Shown: positions 53,771-64,000 of the stretch, one piece after another | Layout of the letters: each line of letters opens with the position of its first letter | How positions within the stretch are numbered: position 1 is the first letter of the stretch | Assembly: GCA_021292165.1 (NCBI GenBank) | Contig: JAHFWL010000418.1 | Span: forward strand, 62,001-126,000 | Length of the DNA stretch: 64,000 nucleotides | Reading direction: 5' to 3' | Origin: Shinisaurus crocodilurus | Lineage: Eukaryota > Chordata > Lepidosauria > Squamata > Shinisauridae | The notes under the pieces: model-generated | Seen by the model: the letters and a program-made list of their open reading frames with translations, nothing else | Databases searched by the model: none | Told to the model about the DNA's origin: nothing | Translations under genes and position numbers: made by a program

Positions 53771-55467
53771 TAATGCCAGGGGAGGCTGGTGTCTCCTATG
53801 TCCATGGAATTCCTTATCCATAGCAGTTTTTTTTTATTATTATTCTGAGCCTTCTAGGAGCTATCCATGGTGCTGTACTCCATCTCCAAAATAAGTTCAC
53901 CACCATGGAGCACCATGGATAGCTCCAGAAAAGCTCAGAATAAAAGCTGCAACGGATAAGGAGCCCCTCCGACACAGGAGTCATCACCAGCCTCCACTGC
54001 ATAATGCTGTACACAAAAATCAGTTATGTGTCCAGTTGACTGGGAAAGAGCATACCTCAGAAGTAAGGAATGGCCCCGCTGTGCAAAGGACCCTGCCATT
54101 TAACAAATACAAGTGCATGAATGATTCAGTAATGCTATCAGAGTTCCTAAATAGGTGTACTTGGCAGGAAACTACACTAGCAGGTGAATTTCCAATGCGA
54201 TAGATTCCTTAATTTGTTTTCCATACTCATACATTTTATGTTTGAGCCCCACAAATAATGGGGGTAGCTGACATTTTACATAATTTAGCATACTGTATTC
54301 TTGCCGCTGGTATCACTCCCTCTAAGAGCAAACTCAGGAAATGAGTGCCAACAGGATCTGAGCCAAAATGAGACTACTGAGAAATAAGAAGGAGGTATCA
54401 ACACGTTTGGGAGAACCCTAAAGTTTGCAAAATACAAAAAGAAAATACTTTAAAATAGAGAGAAAATATGATGCGAAAGGAATCTTAGATCTATTGATCA
54501 CTTTTATTCATCTTTTACAAGTCTTAGGGGTACGGCTGCAAAAATAACACAAAGGGAAAACTCAGGACACTCAAGAGACATGGATGCTGTTTCAGTTTGA
54601 AGAGAAAAAGAGATGTGGGGGGATCAGAATTCCCTGCTCGAACTCATTTTAGCTTATATTATCCCAGAGAAAAACATGAGATGATGGCAGAACCCCATGA
54701 AATACTCAGTTGATGGCAATACTCCTGTTGTGGGGAGAGAATATAGGGCTAGGGTTGCGTGAGGATTTAGTTTGGGGGGTGGAAATCTGGCAGACTGGCC
54801 AGGCTCGATCCCCCCGAACTCCATCTCACTTACTTTCTTCCCTGCTCAACTTGCGTTATCCCAAGTCGAGTCCAGGAAGCAATTTCTGGGTTCTTGGTAG
54901 GCTGCTGTTTATGTAGAAAATGCCTTAAGATATGCCCAAAGGGGCCACAATTTGCATAAGTTGCTCAAATTGCGGCCACTTTTCACATATCTTAAGAGAT
55001 TTTCTAAGTAAATGTGACACCCTGGGAACCTGAAAGTCTGGCTACTGGCGCGGCACACTCCAGCTTCTGGCCCATCTTCGCCGGCACAGCAGCAGTCTCC
55101 GCCCAGCCGGAGGAGGGTTGGGTCCCGGAGAATCACCTACCCCTAGTGCAGCCTTTTGTTTCTGATGCAATGAAAAGAAATATTTTTAAACACTCATTCT
55201 TGTTAGTGAATGGGAACCATATTAATGAAATGTATCAACTGAAGGATTCTTATGGGGAATATAGACCATACAGCAAATTTCAATTTTGCTTCCAATTGAC
55301 TGGGAAAGAGCACATGCCACAGCAGTGAGCAAAGGACCCATGTGGAAAGGACCCTCTCATTTAACAAATACTGCAGCACATGAATGATTCAGTAATTCTA
55401 TTGTGGTTCCTAAAAAGATATACTTGAGAGGAAATCAGACTAGCAGGGCATGCTCGTAAGTGATAGA
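53771..55467. other. Intergenic and 3' flank of V2R gene C
   Basis: From about 54,230 the sequence matches 11,095-12,235 (for example 'tttatgtttgagccccacaa'), so the duplication unit begins here. Bases 53,826-53,950 contain an imperfect inverted pair ('gagctatccatggtgctgta' and 'caccatggatagctcc'). No genes. Confidence 0.65.
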
Positions 55468-56367
55468 TTATTTTTTCTTGACGAGATGATCTCTGGTGTT
55501 GAGATGAGGCCTCAGGAGAATAATGTAGCATTTGGGGAGAAAGATGCAACCCAGGAGACCAGCCCCAGAGGCCAAGATGGAGAAGACCTCTACGACCACC
55601 ATAGGACTTCCCCTTGGTGCTCAGGTACGTGGGCACAAAGGAGATCCAAACGCTGCAAAACACCAGCATGCTGAAGGTGATCAACTTGGCTTCGTTAAAG
55701 CTGTCAGGAAGTTTCCTTGCCAGGAAAGCCACGACGAAACTAACAAGGGCCAGGGTACTGATGTAGCCCAAGACAGTGTAGAACATGGTGACTGAGCCTT
55801 CATTGCATTCCATTATGATCTCTCCTGCAAGGGAATGGAAGTCCAAGTTTGGGAAAGGGGGAGAGGTCACTAGCCAGACAACACAGATCACAGCTTGGAT
55901 GAGGGGACAGGCCAGGACAATGGAGTTGGTCAGTTGCCTCCCCAAGAGTTTTCTAGCCATGTTTCCTGGCTTGGTGGCCATAAAGGCCAGAACCACTGTG
56001 ACAGTTTTTGCCAAAATGGACGAAACGGCAACAGAGAAGGTGATACCAAAAGCAGTTTGTCGGAGAAGACAGGTGACCTTCCTGGGTGGACCGATGAACA
56101 AAAAGGAGCAGAAGAAGCAGAGCAGGAGGGAGATGAGCAGGACATAGGTGAGGTCTCGGTTGTTGGCTTTGACAATCGGTGTGTTGCGATGTTTAATGAA
56201 GGTTGCCAGCACTAGAGATGTGATTAGAGAGAGGAAAAGAACAAGGGAAGCTAAAATAAACCCCAGCGTCTCTTGATATGTAAGGAAGTGGATCTTCTTG
56301 GGGATACACTGGTCTTGGTTCCTGTTTGGGTGTTGATCTTCTGGGCATGGGTCACAGTGATCTGCAT
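55468..56367 (-). pseudogene. V2R gene C exon 6, 1-bp insertion, TM7 lost
   Basis: Starts [14 protein letters not shown]1-TM6 are intact to [12 protein letters not shown]. One inserted base then shifts the frame. Read in the proper frame, the rest would still match the TM7 region. Length is 900 instead of 899 bp. The insertion is not in a homopolymer. Confidence 0.92.
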
Positions 56368-57608
56368 CTGGAAGGAGGAACAAGTATTGAACCATCTCAA
56401 CGATAACACACATTATGTGGTGGCCAGTTCAGCCCACAAAGAAGGAAATGCAAATATCCCTTCTGTAGCTTATTGTATACCAGGCAGCACCATCCAATGT
56501 GGCTTGCCATAACCATCCGAACTCGGATGATTATGGGTATCCTATAGAGGGCGGAAGGAGCCCAAAAGAGAAGGTTGCCCTTTCACTTCTCCCTCCCTGC
56601 AAAAGACTTGGATGTCCGATTTCAGTCATCTAAGTCTTTCATCCCAGAGTGTGAGGAGGACAGGCTGAGTAGGCATGTAACCGTGAGTCTCGGGGGGCTG
56701 AAAGCAGGACAGAAGCGGCCCGCTCCCCCCCCCGAGACTCTCGCAACTTCCCTTCCTGCCACTCAATCCACGCCATGGCGGGGAAAGAAGCTTCATTTCT
56801 CCGGCGCGTCAGTTCCGCTTCCCCTGGGGTTGCAGTTTTAGCATAAAAACCAGGGCAACCTAGCTTGAAACGGCCGCAGTTTGCTATTCGCTGCTGTTTT
56901 AAGCTGGGTTGCCCTGTTTTTTATACAAAAAATGTAGCACCAGGGCACCAGAAGTGACGCGACGGGCACCCATCACGTCACTTCCGGTTCCCTGGCGTTG
57001 CGAACAGCAAGAGCAGGCGGGGGGTGCTCCGGAGCACCCACCCCGAGCAAGTGAGCTTCCCACTCACTTTACATCCCTAAGAGCCACCACCAGGATACTA
57101 AGTATCATGGGGATCCTCTTGCCTCCGTCCCTTGGCCCCTGGATGCCCACAAACCTCCAGTTGAGCTCAGTCTTCCTGGTGGACCTGGCCTCCTCCCCTC
57201 CTTGCCCCCTGGAATGCCTACTTCACCCCTTCTCTGAGGTCTGTCTTCTCTGAGGTCTGTCATGTAACTAGAAATGAAACCCAGGTGAGGGGAAGAGCTG
57301 AACGACAATCTAGAAACTGCAGCTCCTTCTGAACGAGGAAATACATAAAGAGATTACTGTCTGCCCTTTTCTTCAGATTATGGACAATACAAATGAAAAT
57401 GAGTTCATGCAGATTGCTTCTGGAAATTGAGAATACTTTACCAAAAAGTAAACCACAGAGGTATGCAATTCAAAAAGAAATGTTTTACTGAAAATATTAC
57501 TAGGAGAAATGGTGGACTCCTCCTTGTAGCTGATATTCCCATTGTTCCCACTCCACTCTTGCCCCAGTACGTTCTGCACTTTCCAATGTCTCTCAATGCT
57601 TGAGCTAC
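56368..57608 (-). other. V2R gene C intron 5
   Basis: About 1.2 kb. It has a GC-rich block at 56,690-57,010 that is absent from A and lacks the sequence seen in A at 13,650-13,920. A shared piece ('gtgctccggagcacccaccc') also occurs in B at about 34,488. No genes. Confidence 0.7.
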
Positions 57609-57735
57609 CTGTCCAGTTAGAAATTGTCCCTTCTGGACAACGATCACATCTGTAGCAGCAAACCGGCTTCCCCTCCGGAACTTTTCTCCTGTGTCCCGGA
57701 GTGCACCTCTCCACACACCTCGCAAAGGGTGTCTT
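57609..57735 (-). pseudogene. V2R gene C exon 5 (open)
   Basis: 127 bp, [30 protein letters not shown]. Flanking intron bases are closer to A than to B. Confidence 0.87.
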
Positions 57736-59587
57736 CTAAAAGGGAAAAGATGAACAGGAGGTGAGGATATCTGGAGCTACTCAACAGAGTTCCCCCTTAC
57801 ATGATGAATAGGATCACCATTTTAGGAGGGCCAAATTTCTTCCGGGTGCCTGCAGGTTACTTACAAGTACAACCATCATGAAAGATTCTCATATGAGAGA
57901 CAAAAAGTGTAATGCTGTAATCTTTTGTATCCTGATGACATGAAGGGCACAGACTCCTATTGGAAATCCCCTCCCTGCCATATGACATCAGAAAGTCTTC
58001 ACAGCACACATCCCCCCTCCATACAGAGAGGGGTACGAACCTCCGTACCCGTCTCTGCATGGAGAAAGTGACCTGGTCCTGCAACCTCGTCTGTGTTGGG
58101 GCCTCCTTCCCTCCATGCTCATGTCCCCATCCGGGTGTGAGGGTGATGTAAAATAAAAGCTGACGCAGAAACTGGGACTGTGGAAGCTGCCTTCTACTGA
58201 GTCAGACCCTCGGTCCACCTAGGGATGAATAAGGAATGTGTTTCTGTTCATTTTTTATTAGGATTATCCCATCTGCACTTCACAGAGTGAATACTTACTC
58301 GGATGCAATATGTGGTCAGATTCTATAGATTTCCACGTTTGCAATGTGATTCGTGGACAAAAATAATAAATGTATTTGACAGTATGAGTATGTTTGAAAA
58401 ATGCAGATTAAAATGCATAGTTTAGGAAAACGAGGACAAACATACTTTATTTAATGGGAGAAGAATGCATACCTTGGAAAGATGCACACAATTGATGTGT
58501 GCATTTGGGAAAAGATGCATGAAAATATGGACGTTTGATAGAACAGGCTTTGAGAATGAATCTGGAGAACGTTGATGAGCTCAGGTTTTGCTGATTCACG
58601 CATCCCATGGTCCATCTACCCAGTATTGTCTGCAGTGATTGGCAGGACCTCTCCAGAGTTTCAGACAAGGACCTGTTTCCAGGCTTACATGGAGATGCCA
58701 GGAAACAAATCTGGGACATCTCCATGCACAGATTATATTTTAGAAGTGGACAATACCAGCCCCCCCCCCCGAGACACACACACTAGGGATGTGCTAAAAT
58801 AAAGTCAACGAAGGTTTTTGCCTCGAGCCAGCTCTGTTCGTGTTTCACTCACCCTGAAAATGGTTTTTATCGAGACTACTTCCTGGTCCTTCCCCGACTC
58901 CCAGACTCATCTGCATTACAAGCGAGCCAGAGAGGCTGCTCTCAGCCTTATTGGATTAACAAATTATCTGATGTGTGTTAATTGTTTCTTTCTATTGTGA
59001 CTGACTTATGCTTTTACAATATAATTGCCTTAGTGTTCTTGTAAAGCCATATAGTTCGGCCAACTTCCATGATTAACATTTCTGTGGGTAACCTGAAAGT
59101 AGCATTTCAATCCTTGTGTTACATTCCTTTGTGTGAGATAGAACTTCTTGCATACAGAGTTAGAACAGGAAATTAGCATATAAATCATAGGATTACATTC
59201 AAGCAGACAGGTTGTGTTTATATAATATAGAAATCATATATTAAATTATATTTTACCACACAAACTCTAAGTTTATTAAAAATTCCTCTGTAAAAAAGGT
59301 ATGCAGCTCACAAGAATTACCACATTTTATGTCTAATCTGTAACAAAAGGATGAGAGCTCTCTCGAGCAAAGGATCTATCTTGCTCGCATCTCAATTGGG
59401 TTCGCATGTCAGGTCCGTGGAGGGGGGAGAAGGAAAATCGACCTAGCTCGAAGAATTCATGAGCTCTAATACACACACACACACACTTGATCCAATAGGC
59501 CTTTGGTCTAGAAAGCAACTTCTCTTGGAGAGAACCGTAGCATGGTTTAGTTTCCCCATGACCCCAGGACATTCACTTCAGCCCCAC
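57736..59587 (-). other. V2R gene C intron 4
   Basis: Homologous to B 35,509-37,353, including the 690-bp block (58,776-59,460) and a shorter (AC)n run at about 59,472-59,486. Confidence 0.75.
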
Positions 59588-59797
59588 CTCTGTAGCCCAG
59601 ACAATTGCATCTGAGTGAATGGTGACATCTTGGCCTGGGGGAGCCCCTGAATCCACTCCTCCAACTTTCACAGGATAAAAGGATCCATTTGGGGAAAAGA
59701 TCCAGTTCAGGATATCATATCTCTTCTCCGGTTCTGTGAAAGAGACTTCAACTCCAGCGCTGTTGTTAAACCGGACATTTCTCAAAGAGGCAAGAAT
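59588..59797 (-). pseudogene. V2R gene C exon 4 (open)
   Basis: Same 70 residues as A and B, with intact splice sites. Confidence 0.9.
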
Positions 59798-60303
59798 CTG
59801 AAATGGAAAAGGGACTTAGAAGATGGTGGAATTGTCACTGAGATCCTACATCTTCTAACATACTGTGACTGTTACCAAGTTAGAAGTCTGCTCTTTCCTG
59901 CACTCCATTAGCAGCCAAGGGACCAACAACTGAGGGTCTCCCGCTCTTTGGCAAGGAGGAATATGGGGCAGGGGGAGATGCCTGCTGTTTTCCTCTGAGG
60001 CTTGGGGGCTGGAGAACAATATTGTTCTGTAGACTACAACTACGCATTTTGGGTGGGGGCTTGCCTGACTACACCCTCTTCAATATCCACAGATGTAAAG
60101 ATACAATGATTAAAAGTACTATGCATCTCCTACACTGCTAATTCATTTTTCAATGCTCTTTAAGGGAAATGAGGGCCATGGAAGAATATCCACAGGGAAT
60201 GGCTTTCTTTGGATGTTTACACTGACTGACATTCCTTCTCCAAGGTTCACCCTTTGCTTCCTGGATCGCACCATTCATTCCCAAATCAGAAGGAGCACAT
60301 TAC

Positions 60304-61131
60304 CTGCCACGGTTGAATATTCCGAAGCCTCTTGCCTTTCCCCATCACTCCAGGTTTGGCTCCAGATACAGCGTGTAGTGCGTGTCCCACAGAATAAACA
60401 TTGTTATAGATGTTGTAGCTGTGGCTGGACATGCTCATATCGAACATGGAGTCTTCTAGCTTCTCTTTCCCAGTACATTTGCTCCATCCCCTTCGAGGGG
60501 TTTGTCCTGATTTCAGAAACTGACAGAGAAATGCCGTCACCCACCAGTAACGGAGAAAGATGTCTCCATGTGGTCGGAGGGGATCTAAAGCCTGGAGAAA
60601 ATACTTGAATTCTGGCACTTCCCTTTTGTGGACTTGGAAGTGCAAAGCACCATGGATGGGTTTTAGATGCCCCATGGCCATAGGGGATTCTGTTGCATCA
60701 GTGCCCCAATGGGATGTCAGGATCCAAACCTTCCTAAATGGGGTCTTTGTCTTTTCTTCATAATCAATCAATATTAGTGCTAATTCTTGTACAAAAGCAA
60801 AGTCCCCAAAGACAATAATCACGTGGGGCTCTAACCAAGAACTAGGAATAGAGCCAGTGTGCTTTTGAAACTGGGAGACAAGGCCTGTTGACCTGAACAT
60901 TTCTGTGAAGGCCACACAGATGTCCTTCTGTTGGAGCATTGGGGTCAGTGTCTGGATGAAAGATTCACCACTCTCATCTCTGTGAGCAAAGAGCCCAATC
61001 CAGTTCCAGTGGAAATGCAAGAGCAGCCAGACTAAGCCCACACACTGAGGAACTTCATCAGGATCAATCCGGTAGAAGGAAGGAAATTCCATTTTCTCTC
61101 CCTGAACATGGTCAGACAAACCATACCCGAG
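60304..61131 (-). pseudogene. V2R gene C exon 3 (open)
   Basis: 828 bp, LGYGLSDHVQ to [26 protein letters not shown] present. It is nearly identical to gene B exon 3 but without the two indels, so it serves as the reference for them. Confidence 0.92.
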
Positions 61132-61790
61132 CTGAAGGAAGGAATTTCCTGTCAGTTTGGTGCAGAAGAATTTGGAGCACTTCAAAGGTTAACACATTTT
61201 CCTGACATAAGCTACCTAGGACTATGTGAGGAGCCACTGAGGCTCACCATACAATCTCTCAGGTTTCCCTGGTTGCCCATCAAGGGTAGCAGGTAACAGG
61301 AAGGGCTGGATAAAGAGTAGGAAAGGGAATCAGGAGAAGGTCTCTTTAGATGCTCCAAAAACTCTGAGGGAGAAGGAGGAAGTGGGGCTAGCAGAAGCAC
61401 AGGAGAAAGCACAAAGGGAGCAGAAAGACAAAGCAAGAGCAAAGAAGCTCAGGAGGAGTGGCTGGAAGTCACACCTTACAAAGACCAGAAAGTACAAGAG
61501 GGGTAGCATGAACGGAAAGGGACCAGGAAGCTTCTTAGAAGGCCAAGGACCAGAATCAGAGGACTGTCTGAAAAGGGACCTTCCAGTACAGGCAGCAGCA
61601 GACAGGAAAGTGCAAGACCAAGAGGACAAGGAAAGACTTCCCCTCTTCCACAGCAAACCCAGTCCCTGATCATCCTGACCCCACAACTACTTACCGACAG
61701 AGTGCACCATTAAGTAAGCACTCATTCTATCCTGCAGATACTTACCTGTGTTGATGCACTGGCATCCACCTTGGTCCTGCAGCTACTTAC

Positions 61791-62047
61791 CAGTATTGGA
61801 TTGCAAGTAACTTGGTCTGAGAGCATTTTGCAAGACAAGCAAAAAAATTAATTTTTTTTTTACTTTGCTAAATGAGCAAGGTCTTGCACGACAAGTCGTA
61901 GGGATATAACCACTCACTTCGAACGGGCGTAGTGGGCCGAAATTGGCCCTGCTCATGCCCGCCAGAGACTCACTTTGATATAAGAGTGTTTTGGATTATA
62001 AACACGGCTCCGGAACGAATTATGCTTGCAATCCAAGGTATTACTGT
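61791..62047. mobile_element. Mariner/Tigger-like MITE (gene C intron 2)
   Basis: Duplicate of the copy at 39,557-39,813, carried along by the segmental duplication and not a separate insertion. Confidence 0.75.
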
Positions 62048-63254
62048 ACTGCTACAGCAATTGTCCACTTTCCACCATTTTCCCACTTGCACAAAATGAG
62101 CAGCGGACACAAACATGAACCATCCAACTGCTGCCATCCAGAATGGAGACAACACACCCACTCCATGGGCAGATCTGTTTTCGTGAGATTGGTCTTTAAT
62201 CTCTTACGAAAGAACTCTCTTTTGAATGACCAGTACTGACTCCATTTTGAGACAAAGCTCAGCAAAGGTGGGAGAAAGGCACAGGAATGGGGTGGTTGAG
62301 AGCAGTCATGTAAGACTAGATCAACCAATTCAGTTTCTAATGGACTTCCTAAAATGCATTCCCCAGAGGCAAAGGTGGGGGTAAAACTGAGCAGAACATG
62401 AATGTGCTGGATAGCAAGAGTGATCTTTGGGAAGGCAGGGCACCTGGTCAACCAGCTGTAATGTGCTCCTATGTTGCACTCCAGCCTTGACACCTGTCCT
62501 TAAGGTCATCCTTTGTTAACAGGATGGAGATACTCAGAAGGACCCAGTAACTAAGACCTTTGTTCACTTCCAGCAAGTACAGCCATCATCACCAAGTACC
62601 CTCTGTTGTTACGTAGGATGAAAGGCCAGCTCAGCACCCAAAGCCCCTCCTTGTCCCCCACCCACCCCTCTTCCCTGAGGCATGGGGCCATGCTGCTGAA
62701 ATCAATCAGAGCTCTCCTACCAGAGGAAAGGCTCCAGGCTGACATCACTTTTTAAAAAATCGCTAGGCTCCTTGCTTGCCAGAGAAAGGTGCCCTCGCTG
62801 GGTGCCCTACCTCCCATAGCCACAGCTGCCTGTTTTCCTTCCTCTTCACCTGAGACCAGGAGTTGCAAAGATCACTAGATCCTTGTGCACAGGAAAGGAC
62901 TTCATCCCAGCGAAAGGTATCTTGCTCTTAGAGGTTCTTAGTACAAGCTGTAGCCTCCACTGCTCCCTCTTTCCCATTTGTGTGTGTGTGTGTATATGTG
63001 TGTATGCTTCAAGCCTGGGGAAGACTCCTCCCACAATCTGGAAAACTCCTTTTAGGCCTGAAGCCCAGCTTTGCCAGGAATGCAGCTGATTTCCCCATCT
63101 AGGCATAGCTTCGTGAAGGCTGGAACATCCCCAGTTGGTATAAGTGTTAACAAAGACATTTGCTCAGCTAATTCCTCAAAAACTAACTCTTGCATTTGAA
63201 TCTCTGTAAACCTAAATACAAGTGCCATTCTGGTATTATCCTCTTCAACAGGCC

Positions 63255-63413
63255 TGTGGCTTACGCTGGCTCAGCTTGTCTGAGCGTGGAAAGCTAAGCA
63301 GGGTCAAGCCTGGTTATTACTTGGATGGGAAACCCCTCTTCTAGTTTCCTGCATTGTGCAGGGGGTTGGACTCGATAGCCTTGTAGGCTCCTTCCAACTC
63401 TATGATCTATGAA
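63255..63413 (+). repeat. 5S-rRNA-derived SINE with CR1-like tail (copy 3)
   Basis: Duplicate of 41,021-41,178 with one or two base differences ('gtggcttacg' versus 'gtggtttacg'). Confidence 0.85.
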
Positions 63414-63487
63414 ACAGCGTCTGAGGGTGGATCTCTTTGGGTGGGAATTGCCTTCTTAACCATAGACACTCTGTGTGCCACTCTTTA

Positions 63488-63850
63488 ATGCAGTGGTTCT
63501 CAACCATTTTTGCCCCATGCACCCTTTTCACCATATGTCTGAATGTCATTCCCTCCTTTCCAAGATTGTCTGATTCTAAAGTTGCATTCCAGATAATATG
63601 CATATAATATAGAATAACTATAAATGGAATATTTCCGCAGATAACAAGTGAAATATTTATCTTTATTTTTAATTTAATCTGTGCCATACAAGAAAGTGTG
63701 ATGTCCTGTAGATTATGTACAATCCGTACAATTGTACTTTGTAGGAAGATCAGTGTTCCAACAATTTGAGTCTGTGGTCCCAATTCCCCCCCGAAACCCT
63801 AAAATTCCTTCCCTGGGGGGGAATTCCCCCCGGGTTGAGAACCCCTGATC
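63488..63850. mobile_element. hAT-like element (gene C intron 2)
   Basis: Same element as 41,253-41,615 with Charlie-type ends cagtggttctcaacc and ggttgagaacccctg. Confidence 0.75.
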
Positions 63851-64000
63851 TAAAGGTTCCTTATAAGCAGCGGTGTGGGTCTCATTAGAATGTGTGAGTT
63901 TGTACATGGGTGTAATGAAAGCACAACATGTAACACATTATAGTGTTCCTGAGCTCTGCAGCTCCCCCATATCCATCCCCAGATGAAGCCCCTTACCTGT

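Larger units (their letters stand above)
61132..63996 (-). other. V2R gene C intron 2
   Basis: Almost identical to B 38,898-41,761. It contains the MITE (61,791-62,047), the 5S-derived SINE (63,255-63,413) and the hAT-like element (63,488-63,850). Confidence 0.85.
55468..64000 (-). pseudogene. V2R gene C: exon 6 frameshifted, 5' part beyond the window
   Basis: Third V2R copy on the minus strand. Exons: 56,367-55,468 (exon 6), 57,735-57,609 (exon 5), 59,797-59,588 (exon 4), 61,131-60,304 (exon 3), and only the last 4 bases of exon 2 (63,997-64,000, 'acag' before gtaagg). Exons 3, 4 and 5 are open. Exon 6 has one extra base at about 55,603 ('caccataggactt' versus 'caccatggactt' in A and B). 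The frame after STKGKS is lost, so TM7 and the C-terminus are replaced by about 90 unrelated residues ending at 55,361. A receptor without TM7 would not be functional. Exon 3 is the intact counterpart of B's broken exon. Confidence 0.9.

Noticed and set aside
53453..53821. Protein with poly-Ser and SIYL repeats
   Set aside because: The frame simply translates the (GATA)n and (GAA)n microsatellites.

Overview
The window is vertebrate nuclear DNA, most likely from a squamate reptile. The basis is a tandem cluster of type-2 vomeronasal receptor (V2R, family C GPCR) genes with introns. These sit in a background of CR1, L2 and L1 LINEs, a Sauria-like tRNA-derived SINE, SINEs headed by 5S-rRNA-like sequence with CR1-like tails, hAT and mariner-like DNA transposons, and LTR pieces. 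No prokaryotic feature, tRNA gene, rRNA gene or CRISPR array was seen. The exact species cannot be told by eye.

Layout. Bases 1-11,090 are repeats: a SINE, CR1 fragments, a 5'-truncated CR1 on the minus strand (3,270-5,700), and a long CR1 on the plus strand (5,861-10,711). A relic of V2R exon 1 in plus orientation is sandwiched between these two CR1s. A 60-bp piece of V2R exon 6 is spliced into the 3' end of the second CR1. Then come three V2R genes, all on the minus strand and all with the canonical six-exon V2R layout (signal peptide exon, three ligand-domain exons, cysteine-rich exon, 7TM exon). Gene A (12,236-27,136) is open in every exon and predicts an 856-residue receptor. Gene B (30,793-47,555) carries single-base indels in exons 1 and 3. 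Gene C (55,468 to beyond 64,000) has a single-base insertion in exon 6 that removes TM7; its exon 1 and nearly all of exon 2 lie outside the window.

The duplication unit runs from a 3' flank near 11,095 / 54,230 to an upstream flank near 27,870 / 48,290. A CR1 (27,871-30,159) sits exactly at the A/B junction. B and C are offset by about 22.23 kb and nearly identical (roughly 99.6% by eye) from about 37.2 kb upward. Around exon 5, C instead resembles A, which suggests gene conversion. Lineage-specific insertions mark the copies: L2 and a solo LTR in A; hAT and L1 in B; a GC-rich block in C; a mariner-type MITE and a roughly 690-bp block shared by B and C.

The receptors would act in the vomeronasal sensory epithelium as pheromone or chemosignal receptors. 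That role comes from family knowledge, not from anything in this sequence. Splice sites were placed by hand from GT/AG and phase; they agree in all three copies.
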